DNA of 49,132 bases from an uncultured Bacilli bacterium (GCA_934148875.1 CAKPDJ010000006.1:1-49132); one strand, 5' to 3'. Counted from the first letter of the stretch, positions 7,061-15,502 are shown. Notes: generated from the letters alone by a model not told the origin. Program-made: numbers and translations.

Positions 7061-7605
7061 CTTCACATATGGTAGTAGCCAAATTGGTAGCAGAAAAACT
7101 TGGATTTAAAAGTACTGAGTTTGTAAAAGGAAATTTACTTCCAGATATTATAGAAATGAAAGATAGTCATCATAAAATAAAAGGTAAATATTATTTAATA
7201 CCAGATTTAGATTACTTTAAGAATACTTTAGATTTAACTAATGCTTTATATTTAGGTTATTATACTCATCTATTATTAGATAAATATTTTTTAGAGGAGT
7301 TTATACCAAACAATATTTCAAATTTAAATATATTTATTGATGGTACTATATATCAAGAGTATTCTAATATTAATTATATGCTTGTAAAGAAGTATCATTT
7401 AGATGTAAAATATTTATTAGCTGTATTAAGTGATTTTTCAGTAGCTATTAATCAAGAAAAACTGATAAGTAATTTAAATTGTTTAGCAAAAACTAAAATA
7501 GAAAAAACAACTTACTTACAATTTGATGAATTTTCTGACTTTCTTGATAATGTGGCAGAATTAATTAGCGAAGAGGTAAAAGAATATGTTTATAAACTTA
7601 GTTAG
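7048..7605 (+). CDS. Zinc-dependent phospholipase C-like domain protein
   Basis: 185 aa. The N-terminal SIASHMVVAKLVAEKL...GNLLPDI, then SHHKIKGKYY...PDLDYF and YYTHLLLDKYF reproduce the scattered His/Asp spacing of the zinc-dependent PLC fold often annotated in Firmicutes hypothetical proteins. No signal peptide, so probably cytoplasmic. Overlaps the kinase-like gene by 13 nt and the next gene by 20 nt, so it belongs to the cluster. Whether it hydrolyses a phosphoester is unknown; a small-molecule phosphate diester related to nucleotides would fit the neighbours. Confidence 0.55.
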   Translation: MPSIASHMVVAKLVAEKLGFKSTEFVKGNLLPDIIEMKDSHHKIKGKYYLIPDLDYFKNTLDLTNALYLGYYTHLLLDKYFLEEFIPNNISNLNIFIDGTIYQEYSNINYMLVKKYHLDVKYLLAVLSDFSVAINQEKLISNLNCLAKTKIEKTTYLQFDEFSDFLDNVAELISEEVKEYVYKLS

Positions 7606-8296
7606 TTGTTTGTTTGTTTTAGATAGTGAAAAGAATGATAACATTAGAAAAAATGATATTAAGAAGATAAAAGTATTAACTACTAGTGATAATATGTTAC
7701 CAACCATTAAGTTTAATGGTGAAGATATGAAGAGAGAAGTTAAGAAAGAATTAATAACAATTTTAGGTTCAGATATTTTTCACTTAGAGCAAGTATTTAC
7801 AATGGGTTATAAAGATGGTGTTGATATTATTTACTTAGGAATTACTAATATAGAAAATGTTAAAAATTTAAAACCAGGTTATCAGTTATTGGAGTTTAAA
7901 GTAGAAAATAATAGTAGTGTTATTTATGGTGATTCTTCTTTTTCTTATCAAACTTTAGAAATAGAGGAAAATAATAGTATTCAGTATATTCATGAGATAA
8001 AGGCAGAGGAAAACATTAAAAAACTTCTTTTATATCTTTTAATAAGTTATAAGAAAATAAGATCTAATATAGATATTAGTGATATTATTTTTAAATTTAT
8101 GGGAAGTTCTTTTACATTAGAGGATGTTAGAATTTTGTATGAAATGATAAAAGATACTAGTGTTGATAAGTCAAATTTTAGAAAAAGAATTATTAAGTAT
8201 TGTGAAAAAATAGATGAAAAGGATGATAATAAAAATGGTTTTAGGCCTAGTCAAAAGTATAAGTTTAAGCCATTAAAAGGAGATATTTGGTTATGA
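7586..8296 (+). CDS. NrtR-like regulator with degenerate Nudix domain and winged helix
   Basis: 236 aa. Residues about 1-150 follow the NrtR/ADP-ribose Nudix layout (F-x-LEQVFTMGYKDGVDIIYLGIT), but the Nudix box is eroded to KREVKKELITILG without the Gly and Glu-Glu residues, so hydrolysis is unlikely. Residues about 165-236 match the NrtR winged-helix domain (FMGSSFTLEDVRILYEMI...DKSNFRKRI...). NrtR proteins repress NAD-salvage and pnuC genes and sense ADP-ribose or related nucleotides. Overlaps the previous gene by 20 nt and the next by 4 nt (ATGA). It suggests that the cluster is tuned to NAD/ADP-ribose status. Confidence 0.65.
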   Translation: MFINLVSCLFVLDSEKNDNIRKNDIKKIKVLTTSDNMLPTIKFNGEDMKREVKKELITILGSDIFHLEQVFTMGYKDGVDIIYLGITNIENVKNLKPGYQLLEFKVENNSSVIYGDSSFSYQTLEIEENNSIQYIHEIKAEENIKKLLLYLLISYKKIRSNIDISDIIFKFMGSSFTLEDVRILYEMIKDTSVDKSNFRKRIIKYCEKIDEKDDNKNGFRPSQKYKFKPLKGDIWL

Positions 8297-8868
8297 TTAT
8301 TGCAACAAATAATAAAGGAAAATTAGAAGAAATTAAAAAAATATTGAAAGAATATTCATTATATTCATTAAAAGATAAGAATATTGAGATAGATGTAGTG
8401 GAAGATCAAGATACTTTTTTAGGAAATGCTAAAAAGAAGGCTTTTGAAATATATAATCTTACTAAGGAAGCAACAATAGCAGATGATTCTGGATTGTGTA
8501 TTACAGCTTTAGATGACTTTCCAGGTGTTATGACACATCGCTTTTTGGGTGAAGATGCTACAGATGAAATGCGTAATGAATATTTAATAAATGAAGTAAA
8601 TAAGTGCAATTCTAGGGAAGCAAAAGTAGTATGTGAGTTAGTATATTATGATGGAAATGACTATGTTGTTGGTGAAGGTATTTTAAATGGTTCTATTTCT
8701 ACTAGTAGAAGAGGAAATAATGGCTTTGGCTTTGATGAAATATTTGAACTATCAAATGGTTTAACTTTAGCTGAAGTTTCACCAGAAGAGAAGAATCAAG
8801 TTAGTGCTAGAGCTTTAGCAGCTAAAGATTTACAAAAAAAACTTAGTATTAGATTTAATGCTAGATAA
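8293..8868 (+). CDS. rdgB: RdgB/HAM1 family XTP/dITP pyrophosphatase
   Basis: 191 aa. Hydrolyses non-canonical purine NTPs (XTP, ITP, dITP) to the NMP and PPi, cleansing the nucleotide pool. Diagnostic motifs are IIATNNKGKLEEIKK at the N-terminus, TFLGNAKKKA, ADDSGLCITALDDFPGV with catalytic Asp residues, NNGFGFDEIF, and a C-terminal EVSPEEKNQVSARALA. Start ATG 8293 overlaps the NrtR-like stop (ATGA); TTG 8287 is too close to the Shine-Dalgarno (8279-8282). Last gene of the cluster, before a terminator. Its pairing with a PurA-like ligase suggests that the cluster generates or risks unusual purine nucleotides. Confidence 0.93.
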   Translation: MIIATNNKGKLEEIKKILKEYSLYSLKDKNIEIDVVEDQDTFLGNAKKKAFEIYNLTKEATIADDSGLCITALDDFPGVMTHRFLGEDATDEMRNEYLINEVNKCNSREAKVVCELVYYDGNDYVVGEGILNGSISTSRRGNNGFGFDEIFELSNGLTLAEVSPEEKNQVSARALAAKDLQKKLSIRFNAR

Positions 8869-8892
8869 AATTAAATCTTTTTACTTATTATT

Positions 8893-8914
8893 AGAAGCAT
8901 TTGCTTCTTTTTTC
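8893..8914 (+). terminator. Terminator after rdgB
   Basis: AGAAGC (8893-8898) / GCTTCT (8903-8908) with a 4-nt loop and T run. The stem sequence is nearly the same as in the ackA1 terminator at 1371. Confidence 0.8.
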
Positions 8915-8968
8915 TTTGAAAGTTCTTTGTTTTATAGTATAATAATGGTGTTAGAAAGAAGGAAATAT

Positions 8969-10150
8969 ATGAAAATTATATCTATTAATGCAGGTAGTAG
9001 TTCATTAAAATTTAGTTTATTTGAAATGACTACTAAAGAATGTATTGCATCTGGTTATTTTGAGAGAGTAGGACTAGATGGAAGTTTTTATACTATTAAG
9101 TATAATGGAGAAAAGATACGTGAAGAAGTAGAAATGCCTAATCATACTGTAGCAGTTGAGGTACTTCTTGATCGTTTAATATCAATTGGAATTATTAAAG
9201 ATTTAAAGGAAATAGATGGTGTTGGTCATCGTTTAGTTCACGGTGCTGATAAATATAATAAGAGTGTTATTATAACTGACGAAGTAGTAGAAGATTTAAA
9301 GAAATATTCTGAACTTGCACCACTTCATAACCCAGCTAATATTTTAGGAATAGAAGCTGTTAAAAAGGCACTTCCTGATGTACCAATGGTTGGTGTATTT
9401 GATACAGCATTTCATCAAACTATGGAACCTGTTCAATACATTTATCCAGTTCCTTATGAATGGTATACAAAGTATGGAGTACGTAAATATGGATTTCATG
9501 GAACTAGTCACTGTTATATAAGTAAACAAATTCCTAGAATACTTGGAAAAGATAATTATAAAGCTATTATATGTCATTTAGGTAGTGGTGGAAGTTTATC
9601 AGCAGTTAAGGATGGTAAATGTGTTGATACTACTATGGGATTTACACCGCTTGCTGGTATTATGATGGGAACACGTAGTGGAGATATCGATCCATCAATT
9701 ATTCCATTTATAATGCAGAAAGAAGATAAATCAGTTGATGAAGTTATAAATGAATTAAATAAGAAATCTGGTTTCTTAGGTGTTAGTGGTGGAGCTAGTG
9801 ATTTTAGAGATATTTATGCTGGTGTAGTAGAAGGAAAAGATAGATATAAACTAGCTTTTGATAAATATGTTCAAACAGTAGTTAATTATATTGCTCAATA
9901 TTATGTTGAACTTGGTGGATGTGATATTATTTGCTTTACTGCTGGTCTTGGTGAAAATGCTAGTGAAGCAAGACTTGCTATTATGGAAAAACTTCTTTGC
10001 CTAGGTGTTAAAGTTGATTTAGAAAAGAATCAAGTTCGTGGTGAAGAAATTCAAGTAAGTAGTAATGATTCTAGTATTTTATGTTACGTTATTCCTACTA
10101 ATGAGGAGCTAATGATAGCAGAGGATACTTTATCTCTAATTGGAGAATAG
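8969..10150 (+). CDS. ackA: Acetate kinase (paralogue 2)
   Basis: 393 aa starting at ATG 8969 (MKIISINAGSSSLKF), with GAAAGAAGG just upstream; longer in-frame starts would run through the preceding terminator. All family signatures are present: GHRLVHGA, FDTAFHQT, RKYGFHGTSH, HLGSGGSL, GIMMGTRSGDIDPS, FTAGLGENA, PTNEELMIA. It retains the standard FTAGxGEN motif that copy 1 has altered. Role as for copy 1, acetyl phosphate/ATP interconversion. It may be transcribed with the nrnA-like gene 13 nt downstream. Two ackA copies within 9 kb could serve opposite flux directions or different growth stages; that is inference. Confidence 0.96.
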   Translation: MKIISINAGSSSLKFSLFEMTTKECIASGYFERVGLDGSFYTIKYNGEKIREEVEMPNHTVAVEVLLDRLISIGIIKDLKEIDGVGHRLVHGADKYNKSVIITDEVVEDLKKYSELAPLHNPANILGIEAVKKALPDVPMVGVFDTAFHQTMEPVQYIYPVPYEWYTKYGVRKYGFHGTSHCYISKQIPRILGKDNYKAIICHLGSGGSLSAVKDGKCVDTTMGFTPLAGIMMGTRSGDIDPSIIPFIMQKEDKSVDEVINELNKKSGFLGVSGGASDFRDIYAGVVEGKDRYKLAFDKYVQTVVNYIAQYYVELGGCDIICFTAGLGENASEARLAIMEKLLCLGVKVDLEKNQVRGEEIQVSSNDSSILCYVIPTNEELMIAEDTLSLIGE

Positions 10151-10163
10151 ATAGGAAGATATT

Positions 10164-11114
10164 ATGTTTCGTAAAATTTTTAAAGCCATTAAAAAGTATG
10201 ATACTATAGTGATTGCTAGACATATTGGAGTTGATCCAGATGCAATGGCAAGTCAGTTAGGTTTGAAAGAATCAATACTTGCTACTTTTCCTAAAAAACA
10301 GGTATATGCTGTTGGTAGTGGAGGAAGTAAATTTTCGTATTTAGGAAAACTTGATCATTTTGAGGACGATTGTCATAATGCATTACTTATAGTTTTAGAT
10401 ACGCCTGATAAAAGACGAGTTGATTGCAGTAATATTGATGATTTTTCGTACAAAATTAAGATTGATCATCATCCATTTGTTGAAAAGTTTTGTGATATAG
10501 AACTTATTGATGATCATTCGTCTTCTGCATGTCAATTAATAATGGAAATGATTTATGCAACAAAATTAAAATCTACTAAGGAAGTAATGGAAAAATTGTT
10601 TTTAGGACTTATTTCTGACACTAATCGTTTCATGTTTTCTAATTCTTCTGCATCAACTTTTAAAGTGGTGGCTAAAATTATGAAAGAATATCAACTTGAT
10701 TTACCTACTTTGTATTCTGAACTTTATATGAGACCTTTGAATGAGGTAAGATTACAAGGATATATGGCTCAAAATATGAAAGTTACTGAAAATGGGGTTG
10801 GTTATATTAAAATAACTGAAGACATTTTAAATCAATATCAGGCTGATGTAGCAAGTGCTGGTAATATGATTAATAATTTCAATTATATTGATGAAGTATT
10901 AGTTTGGTTAGCAGTAACTGAAGATAAAAAAAATAATATAATAAAAATAAATATTAGAAGTCGTGGTCCTGTAATAAATACAGTTGCTGAAAGATATAAT
11001 GGTGGTGGCCATAAATTAGCTAGTGGAGCTAGAGTTAGTACTATGGAAGAAGTCGATTGTTTAATTGATGATTTAGATAATACTTGTTTAAATTATATTA
11101 ATAATCAAGATTAG
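10164..11114 (+). CDS. nrnA: DHH/DHHA1 phosphoesterase, NrnA-like (oligoribonuclease/pAp phosphatase)
   Basis: 316 aa. NrnA degrades 2-5-nt RNA fragments to mononucleotides and dephosphorylates pAp. DHH core: RHIGVDPDAMASQLGL (motif I), VLDTPDKRR (motif II), KIDHHPF (motif III, DHH), GLISDTNRF (motif IV). C-terminal DHHA1 domain ends with NGGGHKLASGARV, the substrate-binding GGGH. Related DHH proteins cleave c-di-AMP or pApA, and this one lacks the membrane/PAS/GGDEF regions of GdpP. Sits 13 nt after ackA2 and 11 nt before engB. Confidence 0.88.
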   Translation: MFRKIFKAIKKYDTIVIARHIGVDPDAMASQLGLKESILATFPKKQVYAVGSGGSKFSYLGKLDHFEDDCHNALLIVLDTPDKRRVDCSNIDDFSYKIKIDHHPFVEKFCDIELIDDHSSSACQLIMEMIYATKLKSTKEVMEKLFLGLISDTNRFMFSNSSASTFKVVAKIMKEYQLDLPTLYSELYMRPLNEVRLQGYMAQNMKVTENGVGYIKITEDILNQYQADVASAGNMINNFNYIDEVLVWLAVTEDKKNNIIKINIRSRGPVINTVAERYNGGGHKLASGARVSTMEEVDCLIDDLDNTCLNYINNQD

Positions 11115-11125
11115 GAGGAGTATTT

Positions 11126-11719
11126 ATGAAAATAACAGATGCCAAATTAGAAGTAATGGCAACTAGACGTAGTCAGTATCCTGAAACAGATTTACCAGAA
11201 TTTATGTTGGTTGGTCGTAGTAATGTTGGCAAAAGTAGTTTTATTAATACAATTTTAGGAAGAAAAAACATTGCTTATACTTCAGGAAAGCCAGGTAAGA
11301 CTCAAACTTTAAACTTTTATCGTGTAAATAATAGTTTATTTTTGGTAGATGTGCCTGGATATGGTTATGCAGCTGTTAATAAGAAAATTCAAGAAAAATT
11401 TGGTAAAATGATTGAGGAATATTTAGAAAAAAGAGATGAATTAATTAGAGTTTTTATGTTAATTGATTTTAGACATAAACCTACTGAGGATGACCAGTTA
11501 ATGTATAACTTCTTGAAATATTATAATATTCCTGTTACAGTAGTGGCTACTAAAGTTGATAAAGTTGGTAACAGTAAGCTTGAGAAAAATAAGAAAATTA
11601 TTTTAGATACTCTTGATTTAGTGGTTGGAGATGATTTAGTATTATTTTCTAGTGTTACTAAATTAGGAAAAGAAGCTATTTTAAATAAAATAGAAGATTT
11701 AATTGTTGATACTATTTAA
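11126..11719 (+). CDS. engB: Ribosome-biogenesis GTPase EngB/YsxC
   Basis: 197 aa, normal family length. GTPase needed for late 50S subunit assembly. G1 GRSNVGKSS, G2 region TSGKPGKTQTLNF, G3 DVPGYGYA, G4 TKVDKVG and G5 SSVTKLG are all present. AGGAGG precedes the ATG. Co-transcribed with the nrnA-like gene and closed by a strong terminator. Confidence 0.96.
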   Translation: MKITDAKLEVMATRRSQYPETDLPEFMLVGRSNVGKSSFINTILGRKNIAYTSGKPGKTQTLNFYRVNNSLFLVDVPGYGYAAVNKKIQEKFGKMIEEYLEKRDELIRVFMLIDFRHKPTEDDQLMYNFLKYYNIPVTVVATKVDKVGNSKLEKNKKIILDTLDLVVGDDLVLFSSVTKLGKEAILNKIEDLIVDTI

Positions 11720-11723
11720 TAAT

Positions 11724-11752
11724 AAAAAAAGTTCTTGATTAGAACTTTTTTT
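11724..11752 (+). terminator. Terminator of the ackA2-nrnA-engB unit
   Basis: AAAAAAGTTCT (11725-11735) / AGAACTTTTTTT (11741-11752) with a 5-nt loop; A- and T-flanked, so it could act on both strands. Confidence 0.85.
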
Positions 11753-11798
11753 GTTTCAACTTTTTTATTTAGTCATATTTTATTATAGGTGATTAACT

Positions 11799-12233
11799 TT
11801 GAAAGTAAACTTTATTGATGATGACCATTTTATTGTTTATTATTTATCAGATAATAATTTAAAGTCTGAAGAAGAAATAAAAACATTTTTTATTCTGTTA
11901 AATTACGATTTAAAAAAGATATATAAATATTATTTTCATGGATTATATAATGTTGAAATATTATCTTTTAATGGCTTTTATATACTAGATTTTGATTTAG
12001 TTGAAGATTTTGGTAATAGTGATTTTGATATTACAGTTTTATTAAATACTAAAGCTTTATATGAGTTTGAGGATAGTGATTTAATAAATGATAATAAAAT
12101 TTATTATAATGGTAAGTTTTATGTAGAGATTGATAGAGTAATTCACGATATTCATTTCTTTGAATATGGTAATGTTATCTATGGTAGAGATGCTGAAGTT
12201 ATTTTAAATAATGGTATTTTAGTTAATATGTGA
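11799..12233 (+). CDS. Hypothetical protein (144 aa)
   Basis: No family recognised. TTG start at 11799 preceded by TAGGTGATT. The protein is acidic, soluble and rich in Asp, Tyr and Phe, with a beta-strand-like C-terminal half (KIYYNGKFYVEIDRVIHDIHF). No signal peptide, membrane segment or metal motif. Convergent with the minus-strand gene at 12234: the two stop codons are directly adjacent and no terminator hairpin is visible between them. Confidence 0.7.
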   Translation: MKVNFIDDDHFIVYYLSDNNLKSEEEIKTFFILLNYDLKKIYKYYFHGLYNVEILSFNGFYILDFDLVEDFGNSDFDITVLLNTKALYEFEDSDLINDNKIYYNGKFYVEIDRVIHDIHFFEYGNVIYGRDAEVILNNGILVNM

Positions 12234-12962
12234 TTATGTTTCAAATACTTTATAAATGATTTGTGGGTAGTTAGTAATTATTCCGATTTTTTTAAAATCT
12301 TGCTGTAATTCTGGAGTAGATGTTACACCTAAATAATGTTCGTAAGCAAAGGCAATATAATATTCAGAATGTAAATATAGAATTACTTTTTTATTATTAT
12401 TAATCAACATATTTATAATACTATCATCAAAAGCACTCATAGTTATAATATAATAATCGGTATCAATAAAGTTTAAATCGTTTTCATAGAGTATAAAACC
12501 AATTTTAGCAGCTATTTTCTTTTCTAGCATTTTACTAACAATTATTCTATTAATACTGTGGATATAAATTGGTAGTTTAGGGTACTTTTCAACAGTACTT
12601 TTTAATATATCTATATAATTGTTTATTCTTGAAGTAACATTTTGAATATTTTCGTCATTAATAATTCCTGTTTGGAGTGGAACTATGTTTAGATAAATGT
12701 TTTTAACTATTTTTAAATTATTTAATTCTTTTAATACTGTATCTAGAGTTATTATTTCGTAATTCTTTAACTCTGATGTAGTACTATTTTGAATGATGTT
12801 TTTAAATGCTGTTTCTGTTGAAATACTGTTAAAAATAACTAATTCATTATCTGCTGTTAAAATAACGTTAAAACTAAGGCTATCAATATAATCAGTTGAT
12901 ATAGCTGTTTTAAAGAAATTGCTTGTGCTAGTAGCATCACTTTTTTGCATTATTATTTCCAT
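12234..12962 (-). CDS. Degenerate glycerophosphodiester phosphodiesterase-like protein
   Basis: 242 aa. The strand order of a GDPD TIM barrel can be followed (FNVILTADNELVIFN for the usual DVQLTKDG-PVVFHD; EIITLDTVLKEL for IPTLEEVL; IGIITNYPQIIYKV for the terminal GIITDYP), but the catalytic HR, ExD and HD residues are all absent. Likely a non-catalytic derivative with a binding or regulatory role, or a decaying gene, though the frame is intact. It lies 26 nt downstream of the cysE/epsC gene on the same strand. A catalytically complete homologue is at 27017-27724. Confidence 0.6.
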   Translation of the reverse strand: MEIIMQKSDATSTSNFFKTAISTDYIDSLSFNVILTADNELVIFNSISTETAFKNIIQNSTTSELKNYEIITLDTVLKELNNLKIVKNIYLNIVPLQTGIINDENIQNVTSRINNYIDILKSTVEKYPKLPIYIHSINRIIVSKMLEKKIAAKIGFILYENDLNFIDTDYYIITMSAFDDSIINMLINNNKKVILYLHSEYYIAFAYEHYLGVTSTPELQQDFKKIGIITNYPQIIYKVFET

Positions 12963-12988
12963 ATTATCACCATTAATATATTATGCTT

Positions 12989-13501
12989 TTATTTTTTATT
13001 TATTATTGTTTTGGCAGGTATTCCTACTGCTGTTGTATCTTTTGGGATGTTATTTAATACAACGGCATTGGCACCAATTTTTACATTTTCTTCTATTGTG
13101 ATGTTACCAAGTATTTTGGCTCCGCTTCCTATAAATACATTATCTTTAATAGTAGGGTGTCTTTTTCCTTTTTCTTTACCTGTACCACCTAGAGTTACAC
13201 CTTGGTACATAATAACATTATTACCAATTATAGTAGTTTCACCAATAACGACACCAATACCATGATCTATAAATAATCCATTTCCTATAATAGCACCAGG
13301 ATGTATTTCTATACCTGTTTTTCTTTTGGCTTTTTCAGAGATATAACGAGCTAAAAAGTATAATTTTCTTTTATAAAAGAAATGAGAGATTTTATAAAAT
13401 AATTGAGCTTTAAAGCTTGGATATAGAAATACTTCTAGAATTGAGTGAATAGCTGGATCATTTTTTTTGATTGTTTTTATTTGATCTCTAATAAATTTCA
13501 T
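12989..13501 (-). CDS. cysE: Serine O-acetyltransferase, CysE/EpsC type
   Basis: 170 aa. Transfers acetyl from acetyl-CoA to serine, giving O-acetylserine for cysteine synthesis. A short N-terminal helical part (FLYPSFKAQLFYKISHFF) is followed by left-handed beta-helix hexapeptide repeats from about residue 65. The active-site segment GLFIDHGIGVVIGETTIIG with the catalytic His and the GVTLGGTGKEKGKRHP loop are present. Short form as in Gram-positive EpsC/CysE. No cysK is visible in the window. First gene of a minus-strand pair. Confidence 0.92.
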   Translation of the reverse strand: MKFIRDQIKTIKKNDPAIHSILEVFLYPSFKAQLFYKISHFFYKRKLYFLARYISEKAKRKTGIEIHPGAIIGNGLFIDHGIGVVIGETTIIGNNVIMYQGVTLGGTGKEKGKRHPTIKDNVFIGSGAKILGNITIEENVKIGANAVVLNNIPKDTTAVGIPAKTIINKK

Positions 13502-13637
13502 AGTATCACCTATAGTAATATATAATTTTTAGCTTTTTTTGCCTGTTTTTATTTCCTATAAAACCTAAAATATTAATATATACTGGCATTTTTGTTTAAA
13601 ATATGATAAAATAGGCTCATCTTGAGGAGGTGCTAGT

Positions 13638-14945
13638 ATGAATTTACCAACAGTTGCGTTAGTAGGTAGACCTAATGTAGGGAAAAGCACTTTATTTAAT
13701 CGATTAGTTGGAAGTAAAGTGTCTATTATTGAAGATACACCTGGTGTTACTAGGGATCGTATTTATAGTGAAGTAAGTTATAAAAATTATCGTTTTCATT
13801 TAATTGATACTGGTGGAATTGATGTTAGTCAAGAGTTATTTAATGATGTTATCAAAATTCAAGCTGAAATAGCTATAGATGAAGCTGATATCGTTGTATT
13901 TATAGTTGATGGTAAAGAAGGGTTAACAGCTAATGATAAAATAGTACGTGATATGTTACGTAAGAGTGGTAAGAAAGTAATTGTAGCTATAAATAAAACA
14001 GATAGTAAGGATAGTTTAGAACATCAATATGATTTTTATGAACTTGGTTTTGATAATTATGTTTTAATTAGTGCTGAACATAATGTAGGTATATATGAAC
14101 TTCTTGATATGATTACTAGTGATTTTCATGAGTATGTAGAAAAAGAAGAAGATACTAGACTTAAGTTTTCAGTAATTGGTAGACCTAATGTAGGAAAAAG
14201 TAGTTTGATTAATGCACTTCTTAATGAAGAAAGAGTAATTGTATCTAATAATGCTGGTACTACTAGGGATGCGATTGATACAGTTATGAAGTATAATGGT
14301 GAAGAATTTGTTTTAATAGATACAGCTGGTATGAGAAAAAAGGGTAAAGTATTTGAAGCAATTGAAAAGTATAGTTTACTTCGTAGTTTAAAAGCTATTG
14401 ATAGAAGTGATATTTGCTTACTTGTTATTAGTGCTGAAGAGGGTATTATTGAACATGATAAACATATAGCTAGTTATGCACTAGAACAGGGTAAAGGTAT
14501 TATTATAGTAGTAAATAAATGGGATACTGTAGAAAATGCTAATACTAAAGAATATGAAAAAATAGTTCGTAGTGAATTTCAGTTTTTGAGTTATGCACCA
14601 ATTGTTTACTTATCTGCACTTACTAAGAAGAGAATTCATACATTGATGCCAGAAGTATTAAAAGTAGCAGAAAACATTAAAAGAGAAGTTAAGACAAGTG
14701 TATTAAATGAGGTTATAACCGATGCTTATACCTTAAATATACCACCTTCTTATAAGGGAAAAAGATTAAAGATTTACTTTACTAATCAGTCTGGTACTAA
14801 ACCTCCTAAATTTACCTTTCATGTAAATAATAAGGGATTAGTACATTTCTCATATGAAAGATATTTAGAAAATAAATTAAGAGAAAACTTTGATTTAGAG
14901 GGTACTCCTATAGTACTACAGTTTAAAAATAGAGGTGAAGAATAA
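13638..14945 (+). CDS. der: Double-domain ribosome GTPase Der/EngA
   Basis: 435 aa, typical. Two tandem Era-like G domains: G1 GRPNVGKST near residue 9, DTGG and NKTD in domain 1; GRPNVGKSS near residue 180, DTAGMRKKG and NKWD in domain 2; then the C-terminal KH-like domain. Required for 50S maturation. GAGGAGG precedes ATG. Overlaps the next gene by 1 nt (TAATG). The der...spoIVA-hbs neighbourhood is conserved in Bacillus; gpsA, usual next to der there, is missing here. Confidence 0.97.
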   Translation: MNLPTVALVGRPNVGKSTLFNRLVGSKVSIIEDTPGVTRDRIYSEVSYKNYRFHLIDTGGIDVSQELFNDVIKIQAEIAIDEADIVVFIVDGKEGLTANDKIVRDMLRKSGKKVIVAINKTDSKDSLEHQYDFYELGFDNYVLISAEHNVGIYELLDMITSDFHEYVEKEEDTRLKFSVIGRPNVGKSSLINALLNEERVIVSNNAGTTRDAIDTVMKYNGEEFVLIDTAGMRKKGKVFEAIEKYSLLRSLKAIDRSDICLLVISAEEGIIEHDKHIASYALEQGKGIIIVVNKWDTVENANTKEYEKIVRSEFQFLSYAPIVYLSALTKKRIHTLMPEVLKVAENIKREVKTSVLNEVITDAYTLNIPPSYKGKRLKIYFTNQSGTKPPKFTFHVNNKGLVHFSYERYLENKLRENFDLEGTPIVLQFKNRGEE

Positions 14946-15502
14946 TGAAAGAAGAAATTATTAATTATTATAATTCTTTTAGAAAAGGATATAATTATGT
15001 ATTGTTTGGAAGTGATCCAGAGGATAGAGAGGTTCCTATAGTTAATTATGATGATTTAGAATCTGTTGGCTATTATGAAGGTTTTCAATATGGGGAGTAC
15101 TGTGAACAAACATCACAAACTATGAGTATTAGTTCTGAGCAATTATTGGCAGTTATGGATAAATCATTTACTAGAGCTTTAGCACAAATAGATGCTTATC
15201 ATAAGAGAGAAAATCAATACGTTGTTTACAAAACGGCTTTTATTGATGGCAAAGGTGATGTTTTATTAAAGTATAACGAAAAAGATGAATCATTTAACTT
15301 AATTCCTGATTTAGATGCTACCGATATTAGTTCAATTGGTTATTATGATGGATACTGTTATTATCTTAATAGGATACTTAATATTGAGGATTCTTCTGAG
15401 TTATCTAGTCCATCTAGAATAGAAGAAGTTTGTCGTGAAAATTTTAATAGAAGTGCAAAAATTTATTCTTTTGATAGATTAGAAACAGGTATTAATAAGT
15501 AA
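14945..15502 (+). CDS. Hypothetical protein (185 aa) with an internal repeat
   Basis: No family recognised. The protein is acidic and soluble. Two similar segments, LESVGYYEGFQYGEY near residue 38 and ISSIGYYDGYCYYLN near 128, suggest an internal duplication of a small alpha/beta unit. Translationally coupled to der (1-nt overlap) and to the next gene (1-nt overlap), so it should be expressed with them. Its place between der and spoIVA makes a ribosome or sporulation role conceivable, but no motif shows it. Confidence 0.75.
   Translation: MKEEIINYYNSFRKGYNYVLFGSDPEDREVPIVNYDDLESVGYYEGFQYGEYCEQTSQTMSISSEQLLAVMDKSFTRALAQIDAYHKRENQYVVYKTAFIDGKGDVLLKYNEKDESFNLIPDLDATDISSIGYYDGYCYYLNRILNIEDSSELSSPSRIEEVCRENFNRSAKIYSFDRLETGINK

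Noticed and set aside
8858..8968. Longer N-terminus for acetate kinase 2
   Set aside because: The extra 37 codons run through a terminator hairpin; MKIISINAGSSS at 8969 is the family start with a ribosome site.
9344..9577. Minus-strand frame inside ackA2
   Set aside because: Antisense shadow of a strongly supported gene, no ribosome site and no family features; the same holds for minus-strand frames within rny, the Ig-like gene and the CotD-like gene.
12945..13265. Plus-strand frames over the GDPD-like/cysE genes
   Set aside because: Hydrophobic antisense shadows of the hexapeptide-repeat protein; cysE/epsC on the minus strand is unmistakable.
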